A stretch of 64,000 nt of DNA from Nelumbo lutea (taxonomy: Eukaryota; Streptophyta; Magnoliopsida; Proteales; Nelumbonaceae): positions 61,476,383-61,540,382 of the forward strand of contig JAKGHH010000002.1 in the NCBI GenBank assembly GCA_022828595.1, given 5' to 3'. The translations under genes and the position numbers were made by a program. Below, piece after piece: positions 46,901 to 58,557 of the stretch. The number at the start of each line of letters is the position of its first letter. Within the stretch, counting starts at the first letter, position 1. Under the pieces are notes generated by a model that saw nothing but the letters and a program-made list of their open reading frames with translations, made no database searches and was not told the DNA's origin.

Positions 46901-49270
46901 GATTCAGGGGCACTGCCATCTAATTTGAACATTCACCCCCCTTTGCCAAGTGGGCCACCTCCTGTCCAGCTTGCAACATCCTCTGCATCCATGGTTGCAT
47001 CAGCTTCTGTATCAGGCTTGGATTCTAGTGTTAATGTGTCATCTCTAACAGCAAACCCTCAAAGGGCAGCAGTACTACCCCCACTTCCACCTGGCCCTCC
47101 ACCTTTATCATCTCTTGTAGGTAGCACAACATCGCAGACATCAAATATAGCTAGTGCTGTCCCAAAGCCACTTTCAAATCTTTTGAGCTCATTGCTTGCC
47201 AAGGGATTGATATCTGCATCAACAACTGAGTCACCAACTCTGACCACGACTCAGTTGCCAACTCAGCCTCAGAATCACTGCTTTGGTCCATCAAGCAGTA
47301 GCTCCATATTGGTTTCTTCAGGTCCCATTTCATCAACCATTCCTACAACATCTGGGAAAGAGTTGCATAGCTTAAAATCTGAGGTAAATAGCACGATTTC
47401 CTCATCCCAAATCACAACAGAGGCAAAGGACCTTATAGGCATTGAGTTTAAGCCTGAAATTATTCGAGAACCACATCAATCAGTAATTAACGCCCTCTTT
47501 GATGACACTCTTCATCATTGCTATGTATGTGGCCTTCGGCTTAAACTAAAAGAACGACTTGATAGACACATGGAGTGGCATGCTTCAAAGCAAACAATCC
47601 ATCACAGGGCTTCAAGGAGATGGTACACAAGTTTGAATGACTGGGTTTCTGAGAATGGGGGACTGCCATCTGGATCCATGGACATTGCTTCCATGCAAGT
47701 GCTGGTGAAGGAGCTGGAGAAGGGTGAATTGATGATCCCTGCTGATGAAAGCCAGTGCATATGTGCATTATGTGGGGAGCTGTTTGAAGATTTTTACAGT
47801 CATGAAAGAGATGAATGGATGTTTAAGGGAGCAGTTTATATGACCATTCCAGTTGGAGAAGGCAACATAGGGACTACTGATAAGAGTGCTGCCCAAGGTC
47901 CTATTGTGCATTCGAACTGTATTTCACAAAGTTCAGTTTATGACTTGGGACTGATGGAACATATTAAAACGGTAAGGATCTTGTTCGAAAAAAAAAAATA
48001 TAGGAAATCATGAGGATATGTATGACCTCTATCTTGACAGGTTTTTGTTTGGTTACCATTTTCACTTAGCAGGTGGTTGGATCCAGTGATTTAAAAGGCG
48101 CGCCTAGGCGCACAGGCGAGGTGCAGTCCTTTCAGGCGTGTGCCTTGCGCCTCAGCCCAGACGCGTGCCTTTTGAAAATTTGGCGCTTTTTTGCGTCTTT
48201 TTGAACATAATGGCTGGGCCAGGGGCTCCACCCCTGGACCCTCGTGCCATGCTCCTCGAGGCAAGCCCAAACAAGTCCACATTAGGTCTTAAATTCTTAG
48301 TTTTCACACAAAAAACAAGTCCACATTTGGGTTTTCCTCGAGGAGTGTGGCACAAAGGCGGCTCATGGAATCAGGAATATAATATGTTTTACATTACATT
48401 AGCTATGTGAAGTATTGCAATTGAGTGAAAAAAGAGATTAGAGGTTTTACATGCTTGAAAATGTTTTATGTTAGATTTTATTTTTAAATTCTCATTTGAA
48501 TATGCTTTACATCTTATGTTTATGTATTTTAATTTTAGATAAAAGGTTTTTTAAAACATTATTTTAAAATTTAACTTTATATTTTTTAGTAATATTATGT
48601 TTAATATTTTTTTTTATTTTTTTGAATTTTCTGACATTTTTTTTATTTGTTAGCATTTTTTTTTGTATTTTTGCGTCTTGCTTCAGAAAGGGGCACGCCT
48701 CACCTTGCACCTTGCACCTCAGGTGCAAATTGACCCCTGCGCCTTGCGCTTTTAAAACATTGGTTGGACCAACATTTTATTTTTCTACCAGATTTCCCAA
48801 TCCACAATAATGACCATATTGGATGGTATTAACCATCTTGATCTTAACAAACTTTATAGACATTTGTTATGTTGCTTTCATTAGGTCTTCTAGGTGAGAG
48901 CCCTATTTCAGAGCCTGAATGTGTGTATCATGGGGTTGGAAGTCATGCATGATATGGTGATTAGGTAATTTATATGGAGAGATTAACAGATGTTATGTGC
49001 AAAATTTGCGAGGATTTCTTTTGTTTGTGTAGGGTTGGATAGATTGCTAATATTCAGGTGCCCTGGTGTGTAGGATGAATTTAGTTTCTCTTAACAAGAA
49101 GCATTCTTCTTGTTTCTCTTGTCATTATCATAATATTCTTGCTGTCCCATTGATATTGGAAACTGACAAGTTCTCTTGATAAGAAATGTGTGAACATTAC
49201 ATTGCTGTTTCAGAGGTTAGTTCTAGACGTTTTATTATGTGGTGGGTTTTTTATTTTGCAGGAGACATGA
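34906..49270 (+). CDS. PCFS4: Pcf11-similar polyadenylation factor (PCFS4-type)
   Basis: Exons, all phase 0: 34906-35304, 37306-37407, 37797-38063, an uncertain 44206-44337, 44394-44852, 45977-47971 and 49262-49270. The protein is 1076 residues, or 1120 with the uncertain exon. An N-terminal CTD-interaction domain at about 88-212 ([19 protein letters not shown] to MIEKELGF) binds phosphorylated RNA polymerase II. The middle is Ser/Pro/Gln-rich. Near the C-terminus are a C2H2 finger (C924, C927, H940, H944) after the SVINALFDD motif, and a second Cys motif CICALC (1003-1008). Pcf11 proteins act in cleavage factor complexes in 3'-end processing and termination; Arabidopsis PCFS4 promotes alternative polyadenylation of FCA mRNA. 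It is longer than Arabidopsis PCFS4. Intron 3 is 6.1 kb and full of transposons. Intron 6 read-through would give 15 other final residues. Confidence 0.9.
35305..37305 (+). other. PCFS4 gene intron 1
   Basis: 2.0 kb between GTGAAC and TTGCAG, interrupting the CTD-interaction domain. I see no clear element inside. Confidence 0.8.
38132..38169 (+). repeat. Short tandem duplication in intron 3
   Basis: An ATGCTACTGGATATGC unit is repeated twice in tandem. Confidence 0.8.
38600..38638 (+). pseudogene. U2 snRNA 5' fragment
   Basis: 39 nt match the 5' region of U2 snRNA, beginning CCTTTTGGCTAAGATCAAG and running to TTCTTATCA. As I recall plant U2, there are two G-to-A differences, one of them in the branch-site recognition GTAGTA (here GTAATA). 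The rest of U2 is missing, and the sequence switches to a T-run belonging to a minus-strand LINE-like end. It is non-functional. Confidence 0.75.
38639..39240 (-). mobile_element. LINE-like 3' fragment in intron 3
   Basis: On the minus strand it ends in TCTATCCAAAAAAA after an AATAAA-type tail, the style of plant LINE 3' ends. Two overlapping minus-strand frames (38760-38984 and 38939-39217) carry no domain I recognise. Confidence 0.45.
39241..40760 (+). mobile_element. LINE-like ORF1 or linker remnant in intron 3
   Basis: Plus-strand broken frames include [21 protein letters not shown] (about 40150-40205, shown as one motif), which resembles the region between ORF1 and ORF2 in plant LINEs. 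The tail TTCCTTAATAAATAAAACC near 40725 looks like a LINE 3' end. The frame 39326-39775 has no recognisable domain. A LINE with an internal deletion is the simplest reading. Confidence 0.5.
41353..41566. mobile_element. hAT-type MITE, CAAGGTT family
   Basis: The ends are CATGGTTTAAAGTATCGATA and, on the opposite strand, CAAGGTTAAAGTATTGATAC. A perfect 8-bp duplication GTCCACAC lies at 41345-41352 and 41567-41574. It is 214 bp long and the family also occurs at 5559-5793. Confidence 0.9.
41614..42524. mobile_element. hAT-type element holding a nested hAT MITE
   Basis: The ends are CAATGTTCTGAAAATCGTAG and, on the opposite strand, CAATGTTGTTAAAATCTTAC. A perfect 8-bp duplication ATTCTCAC lies at 41606-41613 and 42525-42532. 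Its own DNA is about 610 bp; 41924-42224 is a later insertion. Confidence 0.88.
41924..42224. mobile_element. Nested hAT-type MITE
   Basis: The ends are CAAGGTTTTTAAAATCGG and, on the opposite strand, CATAGTTTTCAAAACTGG. A perfect 8-bp duplication ACTCTAAC lies at 41916-41923 and 42225-42232. It is 301 bp and sits inside 41614-42524. Its GGTCCGGTC-type interior is also seen at 55552 and 57312. Confidence 0.9.
42781..44205 (+). other. PCFS4 gene intron 3, remaining part
   Basis: No further element or gene that I can support up to the next exon. Confidence 0.5.
48084..48762. mobile_element. hAT-type MITE in PCFS4 intron 6
   Basis: The ends are CAGTGATTTAAAAGGCGC and, on the opposite strand, CAATGTTTTAAAAGCGC. 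The flanking 8-mers are GTTGGATC (48076-48083) and GTTGGACC (48763-48770), a 7/8 match. At 679 bp, it has GC-rich GGCGC-laden arms and an AT-rich core. Confidence 0.88.
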
Positions 49271-52200
49271 TGCTCTAGGGTGAAGAATGCGTGCCCTTCC
49301 TTGTAATATGGGCTCAATCAGTTAAGGCTGACATGGATTATCCAGATTTTACCCTATAACAGCTTACATGTGCATGATTATTGTCATGCTGGTTTGCCCA
49401 TGTCTGAAATTTTCCTTGGGGCTACTCTTCACATTTTTGAAATGTGAAGTGTAGCCCCACTTATATATATCACTGTCTTTCTTCTCTTCACATTTTTGAA
49501 AGAAAATTTTATAATTCCATACATGGTTTTTTACCTTGGCGTTCTTGACTAATATCGCTTGTGTTTCTTTATGTTTCTGTTCTCTATTAAGTTTTGGTGG
49601 TTCCAGTGTCTGGCAAGGCGGCCGCTTCATGTGCAATCAGCTCTGCGATTAGAGTAGATGACCAACCCGCCACAGAAACAGATGTACTTGTTTTGTTAAT
49701 ATCAACGGAAGTTTTGATGCATGCTTCACTTTTTGGTTTTCTTTTGTTAAAACGTGGTCTCTCACAACCTTCACCTTCGGAAGACAATAAATCGAGTCCC
49801 TTTACTTTTTCTCATCCTGCTTTCAAGATAATGTATTCTGAATTGTCTCTCTCATGCTTGTCAAGTAGGTTATTATGTCTTTCATAATGTGGACGGTTTT
49901 GTTTTTGTTTTTATATGATTTGATTGATGGATTTGGGTACCTGAAATCTTTTGTTCATGTGCGTTGTGAGATCCAGGACAATGTTTAAGAGTTTCTTTAA
50001 TTTGATGTCGCTGGAAAAAGTAAAAAAAAAACGAATATTAGATAATTGGAAGCTCTTCATTATGAATCAAGAACGGTGCAGCACAACACAGCACCCCTTT
50101 GGCTTGCATTGCTAGATATTATTACGGTACGATAAGGTTGACTTATTGACAGTGGTTTAATTCTGAGATTTTGACAAGTCGACGGGTCCCCCAAGTCGAT
50201 GAAGCCATTATTGTGGCGTTTTATTTTTGCGATACTGGAAAGGTGTGGTACCTGAAAAAGTTTAACCGATCATGAATCAACAAATTATGGTTGGGAATTT
50301 GAATGCAAAAGCATTGGAGGCAGTTCTTTGCCTGTATGTTGGAATTTGAATACTTGGAATGGGGGCATTTGGTGCATGGGAAATTAACGGTCCATCACTC
50401 TATGGTAAGTAAATTTTTCTTCCGGTAAGTTTTTTCTTCACTTATCCAAGTTTTAGGTGGATAAATCATTCCTTATTGGGGAGGGAAAATTTTCAGGATA
50501 ATGCCCTTGTGAGGAAAAACTTGTTAACTTTGTCCCATAATGAAAATAGTAATAGAGAAAAAAAATGATCAATTACCCGTAAAAAATAATTGATGCAAAA
50601 GAACATGGGTAAGATAAATTGTCTCCCTTGGCGGACAAAGTTCATGACCAAAAAAATAAATAAGAACTCGGAGAAATAGCTTGCAAACAAACAAGGTCTG
50701 AATGATGCCGGTTCCATCATCAGTTTTTTCAGGGTTTTTTTTTTCAAGGTTATTAAAGTCGGACCCTCTTTCTTTTTTTGTTTTTGTTTTCCGCTTCACC
50801 TTTTCCCCCTCGAAAAGTGGGGGGGGGGGGGAATGGGGTTGGAAGTTGGAACCACTGCTGACTGCGACTGCGACTGCTGCATTATTTCAGCATTCTCTCT
50901 CTAAATGAGATTTGAAATTGCTGAAACTTCTATAGGTTTCTCTACCTTTCCCTACTTTTTTTCTTGAAAACAAATATATTCTAACTTGACTGTAGCTCAA
51001 GACTAAACGGAGTATGGTAATGTATATGACCTTTTTATAATTCTCTTACCGCGATTTCTACCAACCAACAAAAAACAAACATTTCCTTTTTTTATATATT
51101 TCATCAAAGCCATACAAACCGTGACTTTACGAAAAAGAGGTAAGGGGGCCTGAAATTCTGATCACCACCTATCTAATCCTTTCATATCATATCTCCGCTG
51201 CAACAAATCGCCCAGTCATGGAGGTCAAGTCAAGTCTGTTTGAGTCCTGGCCGGTTCTTATAGAGAAGAGAATATGTTGTTTAATGTTTATCTTATCATC
51301 CCCAGCCTACGACAGTCAAAGTAGCCTAATTTGAAACGCATTTATATTTTATAGCCGCCCAACTATTCTCTCCTCCTGTTACTGCTCACTAGTGCTTCAA
51401 AGTACAGACACCATTTCTTTCAGTCCTGGTGCTGGCTGCCTGGCTTCCAACTTCATCATGAGATTGGATCATTCATGCATGCATTAAGAGAGAGAGAGAG
51501 AGTGTAATGATGGAGTGGAAATCCGACAAACTTTGACCAAACAGTTATCAGCAATAAATACTTGGTGGTGGGTTCACATACTGTTTTACTCTCAATCGTC
51601 TGCTTTCATTGACTCTTGTGATGGGCGTGTGTCAGCAATATCTTGCTTGATTGAAAACTCAATGGCGACCGTATTAATGCCAAAAATTAATGGTGTAGGG
51701 ATTTTAATGAATGAGGGGGTTCGTGCACCAGCTGAAGATGACTTCGACCACAAAACTCATTTACCCTTCCTCTCTCTCCCTCATCTTTCTTCAATGAGAT
51801 CGATGTACGATTTGTTGTGCCTTCAGGCTACAAACCATACATCTCTTGATTCTTCGCCTTGAGAGTTGAGACCCAAAAGTGTATAAGTAATTTCTCCGGG
51901 TTAAGTAACCTAAACACGATTAGCCTTCCCTTAGCCTTAAGTGGTTTGTTCCACTTACTCTTCTCTATCTTTACTTTGTTTATCTAAAAATAACCGTTCT
52001 CGAGCAAAATTTTAATTTGCCTTCAATGGAGAACCAAATTCACACTGCAATCTATTCATCCGAACCCCAACCCTTATGTAGAAACTAGCTAGAAAGCAAG
52101 AAGAACCGTTGCCTCTTTCAAGAACAAAGAGACATTTCAAGGAGTTAATCCCTTGTAGATTAAGTCACCATCATAAAAGGGTACTAGCTAGAATTGATAT

Positions 52201-52440
52201 TACAAACAGTACTGATCGATACTCATCCATACCATGGTGTTGTAGTTTCAATATATATTATATATATAACAAGTGGGGGATAAATACCCGGCTTTTAAGC
52301 TATTTTTGTGGAAATTTTGTAGCCCAGGAGCTGAGTAAAGAAGTAATTGAGTACAGAAACTAAACTGTTGGAGAAGGATTGATTAGACTGAGGCATAAGA
52401 GAAGCTATGGAACTTCATGATCATGTTTACAAGAGAAAAT
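49271..52440. other. PCFS4 3' UTR and intergenic DNA
   Basis: The 3' UTR starts at 49271; candidate poly(A) signals include AATAAA at about 49787. Then intergenic DNA follows, with a G-run near 50820 and a short (GA)n tract at about 51488. Open frames such as 51515-51862 lack an ATG start and any recognisable domain. Confidence 0.5.
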
Positions 52441-52601
52441 CTATGGCCTATGGTGTTGGGTGTAAATATAGTCCAAATGAGCCTCTGAAATCATCCTCCT
52501 CTTTAGGCATTCTTCATCTGAGTTCTCGCACTTCTCCAATCCCAGCAGCTGTAACAATTACTCAGAAAGCTAGAACATGTTAATTAGATTAGCAGAAAGA
52601 G

Positions 52602-52635
<34 letters not shown>

Positions 52636-52970
52636 GCAGAAAGAGCTCCCCTCACCCACAAAATAATAAGAAAAAAATAAAATCTTACGTTCCATGTATC
52701 CTCTTCTGCTGTCTTCGATATGGGATCTGGGTTAACAGTCTCACGACCCTTTGCAGCCTTGTCACCTATAAAAAATTCTAAACTCTTTAAGTCCCATAAA
52801 AAAGTAGACAAAGAGATGGGGCAACTGGATGTTTAGCACAAGAAAAGAAAAGAAAAGATTTTCTTACCTTGTTTTGGTTGCATCATTAGTCGAGCGCTTG
52901 TCGTTGAATAGGAGAGGAGAAGGAAAAGGAGGAAGAGGAGAAGACCAGGAGAACGAAAGCTTTGTTTCAT
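52441..52970 (-). CDS. PSK: Phytosulfokine precursor
   Basis: Three minus-strand exons (52970-52868, 52765-52689, 52548-52441), all with GT-AG introns, encode 95 residues. Residues 1-26 form a signal peptide ([20 protein letters not shown]...). An acidic-basic propeptide follows, then the conserved block with [12 protein letters not shown] and AHLDYIYTQ near the C-terminus, ending HHRP. YIYTQ is the exact phytosulfokine pentapeptide. Tyrosylprotein sulfotransferase acts on the two Tyr, helped by the preceding Asp, and subtilases release the peptide. Secreted phytosulfokine is sensed by PSKR receptor kinases and promotes cell growth. ATG at 52970 is chosen because the signal peptide follows it directly. 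Splice sites were placed by eye but give one continuous family-like protein. Confidence 0.93.
52602..52635 (+). repeat. TA microsatellite in PSK intron 2
   Basis: A (TA)n tract interrupted once by ATG; probably polymorphic. Confidence 0.9.
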
Positions 52971-53110
52971 GGCTACAGCTTCAGTTTTGAAGAAAAGATG
53001 CAGAGAAGAGAGAAAGAGGAAAGGTGGAAACAAAGAGGGAGAGATAGAGAAGAGCTAGGAAGGGTTGGTGATATGGTGGTGGTGCAGGTCTGAGGTATAA
53101 ATACATCCCT
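52971..53110 (-). promoter_or_regulatory. PSK leader and core promoter
   Basis: On the minus strand a TATTTATA box lies at about 53094-53101, about 125 bp before the ATG, followed by a CT-rich leader. Confidence 0.55.
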
Positions 53111-53246
53111 CAGAGAGGCATCAACAGTCAGCCTGTGTAGGTCACATGAAAACCCCAAAGAAGGCAGTTACAGCACCTCTGCTGGTGGGCCCAACCCACC
53201 ATGCCTGTTCCCACCCCATGCTCATGTCATGTGACTACACTGCACC

Positions 53247-53248
<2 letters not shown>

Positions 53249-53278
<30 letters not shown>
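53249..53278 (+). repeat. GA microsatellite
   Basis: A (GA)n run of about 30 bp upstream of the PSK gene. GAGA tracts are common in plant promoters. Confidence 0.9.
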
Positions 53279-53281
<3 letters not shown>

Positions 53282-55543
53282 GCAACGATGTCAACTAGAG
53301 GAGAGAGATCACACGTTTGATCTCTTCTAGTCCCAAACACTCTTTGGACTGTTTCAAGGAGTCAACCTTTGGACTGTAGTTTGCAGCCTGCTCAGTGCTG
53401 AGTGCTGACAGCTGTTTCCCATAATCTTGCGTTTGGTTCATTCATACGTTCCTTTCTCCGCACGTGCAAAAAAAATCCAAGCTCTCTCAATAACACTTGG
53501 AGCCTCATAGGATCATTTTTTTTTTTTTGTATTTATATGAAATAGTTTTTCTGGGTTAATAACAAAGAATCCAATTAACCCACATGAAAGCAAAAACCAA
53601 ATTGAAGAAACTGTAAAAGATAATCCAGAGTTCAGACAACCAATAATAATACAAAAAAAAAACTCAGAAAAGTTCAAATGGGGAAACTAAACAAATATTA
53701 TATTAGCTTTGTTAGATATAATAATATAGCTCCTTGGATGAAGGGAGGAGTTATCTCAAATGTACGAGAGATTTGATTATGTTTCTCTTTAGGAGGCTTG
53801 GATGATATCCTCCATGCAAGATACCACTTGTTGGGTTCTGTGAAGGATGTTTATTCTTTCAACTTTGTAGAATTTCTCCCTCATGAATTGGGTTGGAACA
53901 TGGGAAGGACATATCTGCTAATCCCAGACCAATCTTATTAAAAATGACAACTTTAAACAAATAATGAGAAGACTCCAGCTCCAGCTCCAGCTCCAGTATT
54001 GTTGTGCACACACAGAGCTTCCACCTGTGTTCTAAGGAAGAATCTTTCTTTTCAGATGTATTATATATGAAATGAAATAATGTGATTGATAAGACTAAGG
54101 CGGTGTTTGTTGTTTTAAGAACCCCATTCAGCATTTCAGTAACCCACCGCCAACTTATCTCTGAAATTGCTTTTATTATATATTAACAATATCTAGATTT
54201 GAACTATTTTTAATTTGGGAGTTGTCAGTCCACTTTCAGAATCTATCTCTGCAATTACAAAATAATGGTCCAAGTTGAGAAGAGTTGTATGCAGTAATGG
54301 GGTTGGCAAAGGGCATATAATTAAGTGGTGTTACTTTATCATATTTGTACTGTTTATTTCAAGAAGATTAATTTAGAAAGCCCTAAAGCATGTGCCTCTA
54401 GGTGTTTATAGAGTGGGTTTGGTCCACAGGAAGACCATTAATTAAATTGCTTAATCAGCTTAAGTTTGGAGCAAAGGAGATGGTAGTGCTATAATAGTAT
54501 TTTGAAAGCAGGAAGAGGATAGGACAAGTTAACCTTGGAACCAATTAGTGGGGATTCCTCTAATGGGATTTGATGTTTTTGTTGGTGAGTGGGTTTCTTT
54601 CTGCCTTGAAGAGGAGGGAGACTTTCTTTTATATTCACCTTTGCTTTTGCTTTAGGTATTGTCATGTGTGCATCACAAGCAGTTTCAGGGAATCTGTCCT
54701 AACTCCAACAAAATGGCATCTCGAGGAAAGAGGACCGACCCGTCTTTGCTCTTCATTAGAAAAAGAAAGAAAAGCTAAGTGTTAATTGATGCTTTTGTTT
54801 CTTCTTTTATGTTACTACCATTCATTAAATCTTAGCTCATGGGTGATGCTTTTTGTTCCTCTTTCCTACTACTACTACTATTTCCTCTCTCTCTCTCTCT
54901 CATATGCCTATAGGATATATTGAATCACTCATTCCTTTTTCTTTTTCACAGGTCTGATATCTTTATATTGAATCATTGATCTTTGCCCTTTTTTCTCTCC
55001 AAGTTTGATTCTTGATCAAAAGCTACAAGTGACTTTCATGAGAAGCTCTGATAAGGGTCCTCCTTGTCTACCAAAAAGAAGATAATGGTCCTCTTTACTC
55101 ACCTTGGGCATATAACCAAGTCAACAAGGTTAATCTTTAGTCAGCACATTAATTGTCTCTTAATGTGGTCTAACTCCTCTCTGTTAACCACAACACAACT
55201 ACTAAGTGCATTGATTTCTCTTTTTCTTTATGTATATAAGCCACTCACTCTATGGTGATCTACCAAGCTTTTTCTATTCAGTATAACAAAACGCCAAATG
55301 CATAGTGGAGGGAAAAGTATGGATGAGTGGATAGACTTGAACGCATGCTTAGTTATTCACTCCCTCTTTGAAACTCATCAACCTTGATTCTTTCTATCCT
55401 CCCAAGTTTGAACGTTGAAAAGTGATCCCACTTAAGAGAAAAGAAGAAAAAGAAACACCCACGAGATGTTATTTCCTAAGGCTCCATCTGCAGTTTCATT
55501 ATAGAAATGGGGCACAAAATTTCTCACTCTTTGTAAGATTTCA
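53279..55543. other. Intergenic DNA, nothing recognised
   Basis: Contains a short CTCCAG hexamer tandem at about 53972-53997 and a (CT)n run near 54888. No supported gene. Confidence 0.5.
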
Positions 55544-55551
55544 GTTTTATC

Positions 55552-55824
55552 CAATGTTTTCCACACACGGTTGACCCGGATGGTTGGAGGCAACCGGTTC
55601 TGTTTTATTCCAAAATCGATCATGGCCAAATATCATTGAATTGGTGGTTAACAACCCGTTGATTCGGATGATCAAACCCTGTTCAACGGTTTTAGCCATT
55701 TATTATTTTAATTATTTTTATTTTTTATTAGAAAGGGCCATCTATTTAAACAGGACAATCAAACTGTTGGCCCGGAAACGATACCAGGAACAGTTCCGGT
55801 TCCGGATCAATTTTTAAAACCTTG
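55552..55824. mobile_element. hAT-type MITE
   Basis: The left end is CAATGTTTTCCACACACGG; the right end on the opposite strand is CAAGGTTTTAAAAATTGATC. The 8-mers GTTTTATC (55544-55551) and GTTGTATC (55825-55832) match at 7 of 8. It is 273 bp and related to 41924-42224 and 57312-58557. Confidence 0.83.
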
Positions 55825-55832
55825 GTTGTATC

Positions 55833-56336
55833 TTTTGATATCATGCACAGCTATTAATGCGACTGGTTTGAAGGAGTTTTCAGTTTTAAACCATGTTGGG
55901 TTTTGGAAGGATGGTGTGGCCAATCCAGAGTCGAGACCTTCTATTTGGTTATGTCTGGGACTGAGTACTGATCATGTGGACCATTCTTCCATCTGCATCA
56001 GTCCTATATATACGCCCCATGACCCTAACATTGTGCAGTGGAATATATTCATGTGAGTTGAAGGTTTCAGCCATTGTATCTATAAGAGAGAAAAAGAGAC
56101 ACTTCCTTCACGAGATTCATTGGGAAGATTCCACAGGTGAAGAGGGATGAAAGTGACAAAAAGCTTTGGAGAACTTTTGATTCTAGCTAGATCTGAATTG
56201 TTCACATGTAAACAAAGTGTCAAATAATTCAACGCTGCTCTGGCGTCCATGCCAGGGTCTCTAGTACAGTACATTGAAAGCAATTCTATTTCCAAGTTAA
56301 TTAGCATTAGTCACCATTAATTCAACAAGGTACTTA
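55833..56336. other. Intergenic DNA, nothing recognised
   Basis: No supported gene or repeat. Confidence 0.4.
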
Positions 56337-56628
56337 GAGTCCGTTTGATTTGTGGCTGTGGGAACAAGGGTTTGGAATCAGAATCAGAATTTCAACCATT
56401 TGATTGGTAGAATCAGAATCTTATTTATTTTCATTCTTGATGGAATGACATTCTCCCATTTGAAGGATGGTCATTTTCTCTTCTTTTTTTACGAGTGAGA
56501 ATTCATTCCAACTGATTTCAATTCTCTTATGAGCCAAACAAGATAAAAAGAAGGAATAGACCATTTCGGTTCTGATGGATTTTAATTCTCGTTCTGATTT
56601 CAATTCAAACTGTAAACCAAGTACACCC
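56337..56628. mobile_element. PIF/Harbinger-like MITE
   Basis: The left end GAGTCCGTTTGATTTGTGG pairs imperfectly with GGGTGTACTTGGTTTACAG on the opposite strand at the right end. TTA flanks both ends (56334-56336 and 56629-56631). It is 292 bp. Confidence 0.6.
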
Positions 56629-56631
56629 TTA

Positions 56632-57303
56632 ATTGTTTTTTTGGGTCATTATCCATAAACTCAAATTAAAGGATGGGGTGTTCTTTTTTGGGTTGGTGAT
56701 GGTGATGAAACCCTAGGTATTTAGAAAATGATCCAATAGTGGAACTTTGACTTATTGAACATTATTTTGTTTCTCTCTGTTTTTTTTTAAGTCTTAAAGA
56801 GGATACTGGTACTGGGTAGGTAAAGGTCAATTGAAGAGAACCAGAACCTGATAAGAAAAGACAAGGTGAATGGGGAATAGAGAATAGTTTGCACTTAACA
56901 CATGGAGGTTGCCAAAGGTCTCGTCCTCCACTTTACTACAGGGGGATTTGTTTGTTTCAGATGATATAAATGCGGAGAATTTATTGAGGACTCCGCACGT
57001 GCACCATTGTTCTACTTTTAAATCATTCCATCCAAATGCATTTATGGCCATGGTTCGATATCTGGGAGGTGTTTGGTTCCGTTAAGTATGGAATATGTTC
57101 TCGATGCATAGCTAGGATTGTTATGAGAACGGTGTGAGAACAAATTTTGTCATATAGTCATTTTGGATTATTTTTTGCTCCCAACGAATTTAACCCTCAT
57201 TTTCATTTTAACTATTTAGTTCTATGGGCGTTTATAAATGGGATGCTTCTTAGACAAATGTTTTATTGAAATATATCACTTTAAACATATACTACTTTTT
57301 GTT
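56632..57303. other. Intergenic DNA, nothing recognised
   Basis: A GGAGGTGTTTGGTTCCG word at about 57065 resembles a MITE end, but I found no partner. Confidence 0.35.
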
Positions 57304-57311
57304 GTTTTCTG

Positions 57312-58557
57312 CAAGGTTTTAAACCTCCACCTGAAAATGGAACCACTGTGGCCATAAGTTTCCAGGTTAGCGGTTCGACTCTCTGGGTCGAATGGTTCAG
57401 GTGCTTTGATTAGATTGGAATATTAGGGCACACATATTACTCTTAGACTTTTATGAGAAAAGAGAGACTGAGACATACATATGTGGTTGATGGCTAAGAA
57501 AGGAAGAAGAAATAAAGAAAGAAAAAAAGGAATGAGAGAAAGGAAAGAAAGGAAAGAATGAAGGAAGGAAGAGGAAGATAGGGGTGCAAATGGATTGGAT
57601 CATGGTCTGATCCAAAGTTTGGTCTCATTTTGTTGGATTTGGATATCCTCATTTTGGATCTTCGGATCGGATAATGGGATCCGATCAGAACTCGGATTGA
57701 ATCAATTCGGATCACCCTTTTTTGATATGATATATATGTTATTTATTTATATATATACATATAAATATATAAAACACATATATATGTTATTTATTTATTT
57801 ATAAAAATTTTATTTATATTGCATTTTTGCAAATTTGTTATATTATTTATTTTTTTTATAAAAACATGTATATATATGATGAAAATAGTTGAAAAGATAC
57901 TTGTATTTTTTTGTTTTTCTTTATTTAAATTGTTATATTTTATTTTTCTTTTAATAATTTATTAATTTTTTAAAAAACTAAATCAGACAGGATCAGATCC
58001 GAATATCTGACTTCCTCATCGGATTCGGATTCAAATCCATGCTTGTGATTTGTGAGATCCAATCGGATCGGATCTGCTCTTCATATTATCAGATCGGATC
58101 CAAATATACCATGGTTCGAATTCAATCCAATATGTTTGTATCCCTAGAGGAAGAGGAGAGTTCGACATTCACCAATGATGATGATGGCAACAACAATGGT
58201 AGTGGCAACATAAAGGTAACAGCAATTTGTATCTAGGATTTGATTTCTCTCTGCTCTAATTTTGCAATTCTGATTTTCTGTCATTTCTCTTCAATCTCTC
58301 TCTCTAGGATTTCGGTGATCTCATATTTGAGATCATTCTTGTCTTAGTCCCTCTCCATCTCTCAATCTCCTCTGCCTTATTAAACCACTTGCCATTGTCC
58401 TGGTTGATAGTTCGACCATCCAGGTTAGCAGTTCTTTGACCAAAATCAACGGTTTTTGGCCTGAGAATAGGTTAAGGGTGAAATGAAATTGGTTGGCTGA
58501 ACGGTTCCCATACCAAATGATCCGACTGTCCGGGTCAACAATGGTTTGAAAACATTG
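57312..58557. mobile_element. hAT-type element holding a nested hAT MITE
   Basis: The left end is CAAGGTTTTAAACCTCC; the right end on the opposite strand is CAATGTTTTCAAACCATTG. The 8-mers GTTTTCTG (57304-57311) and GTTTTTTG (58558-58565) match at 7 of 8. Of its 1246 bp, 568 bp are the inserted element 57579-58146. Confidence 0.8.
57579..58146. mobile_element. Nested hAT-type MITE, TAGGGGTGCAAA family
   Basis: The ends are TAGGGGTGCAAATGGATTGG and, on the opposite strand, TAGGGATACAAACATATTGG. A perfect 8-bp duplication GAGGAAGA lies at 57571-57578 and 58147-58154. It is the intact sister of the element split by Copia 1 at 5458-13129. Confidence 0.92.

Noticed and set aside
49594..49887. 97-residue plus-strand frame after the PCFS4 gene
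   Set aside because: No recognisable motif; probably 3' UTR or intergenic sequence, although a small unknown exon cannot be excluded.
51515..51862. 115-residue plus-strand frame as a gene
   Set aside because: It starts at GTG, not ATG, and shows no recognisable motif or splice context.
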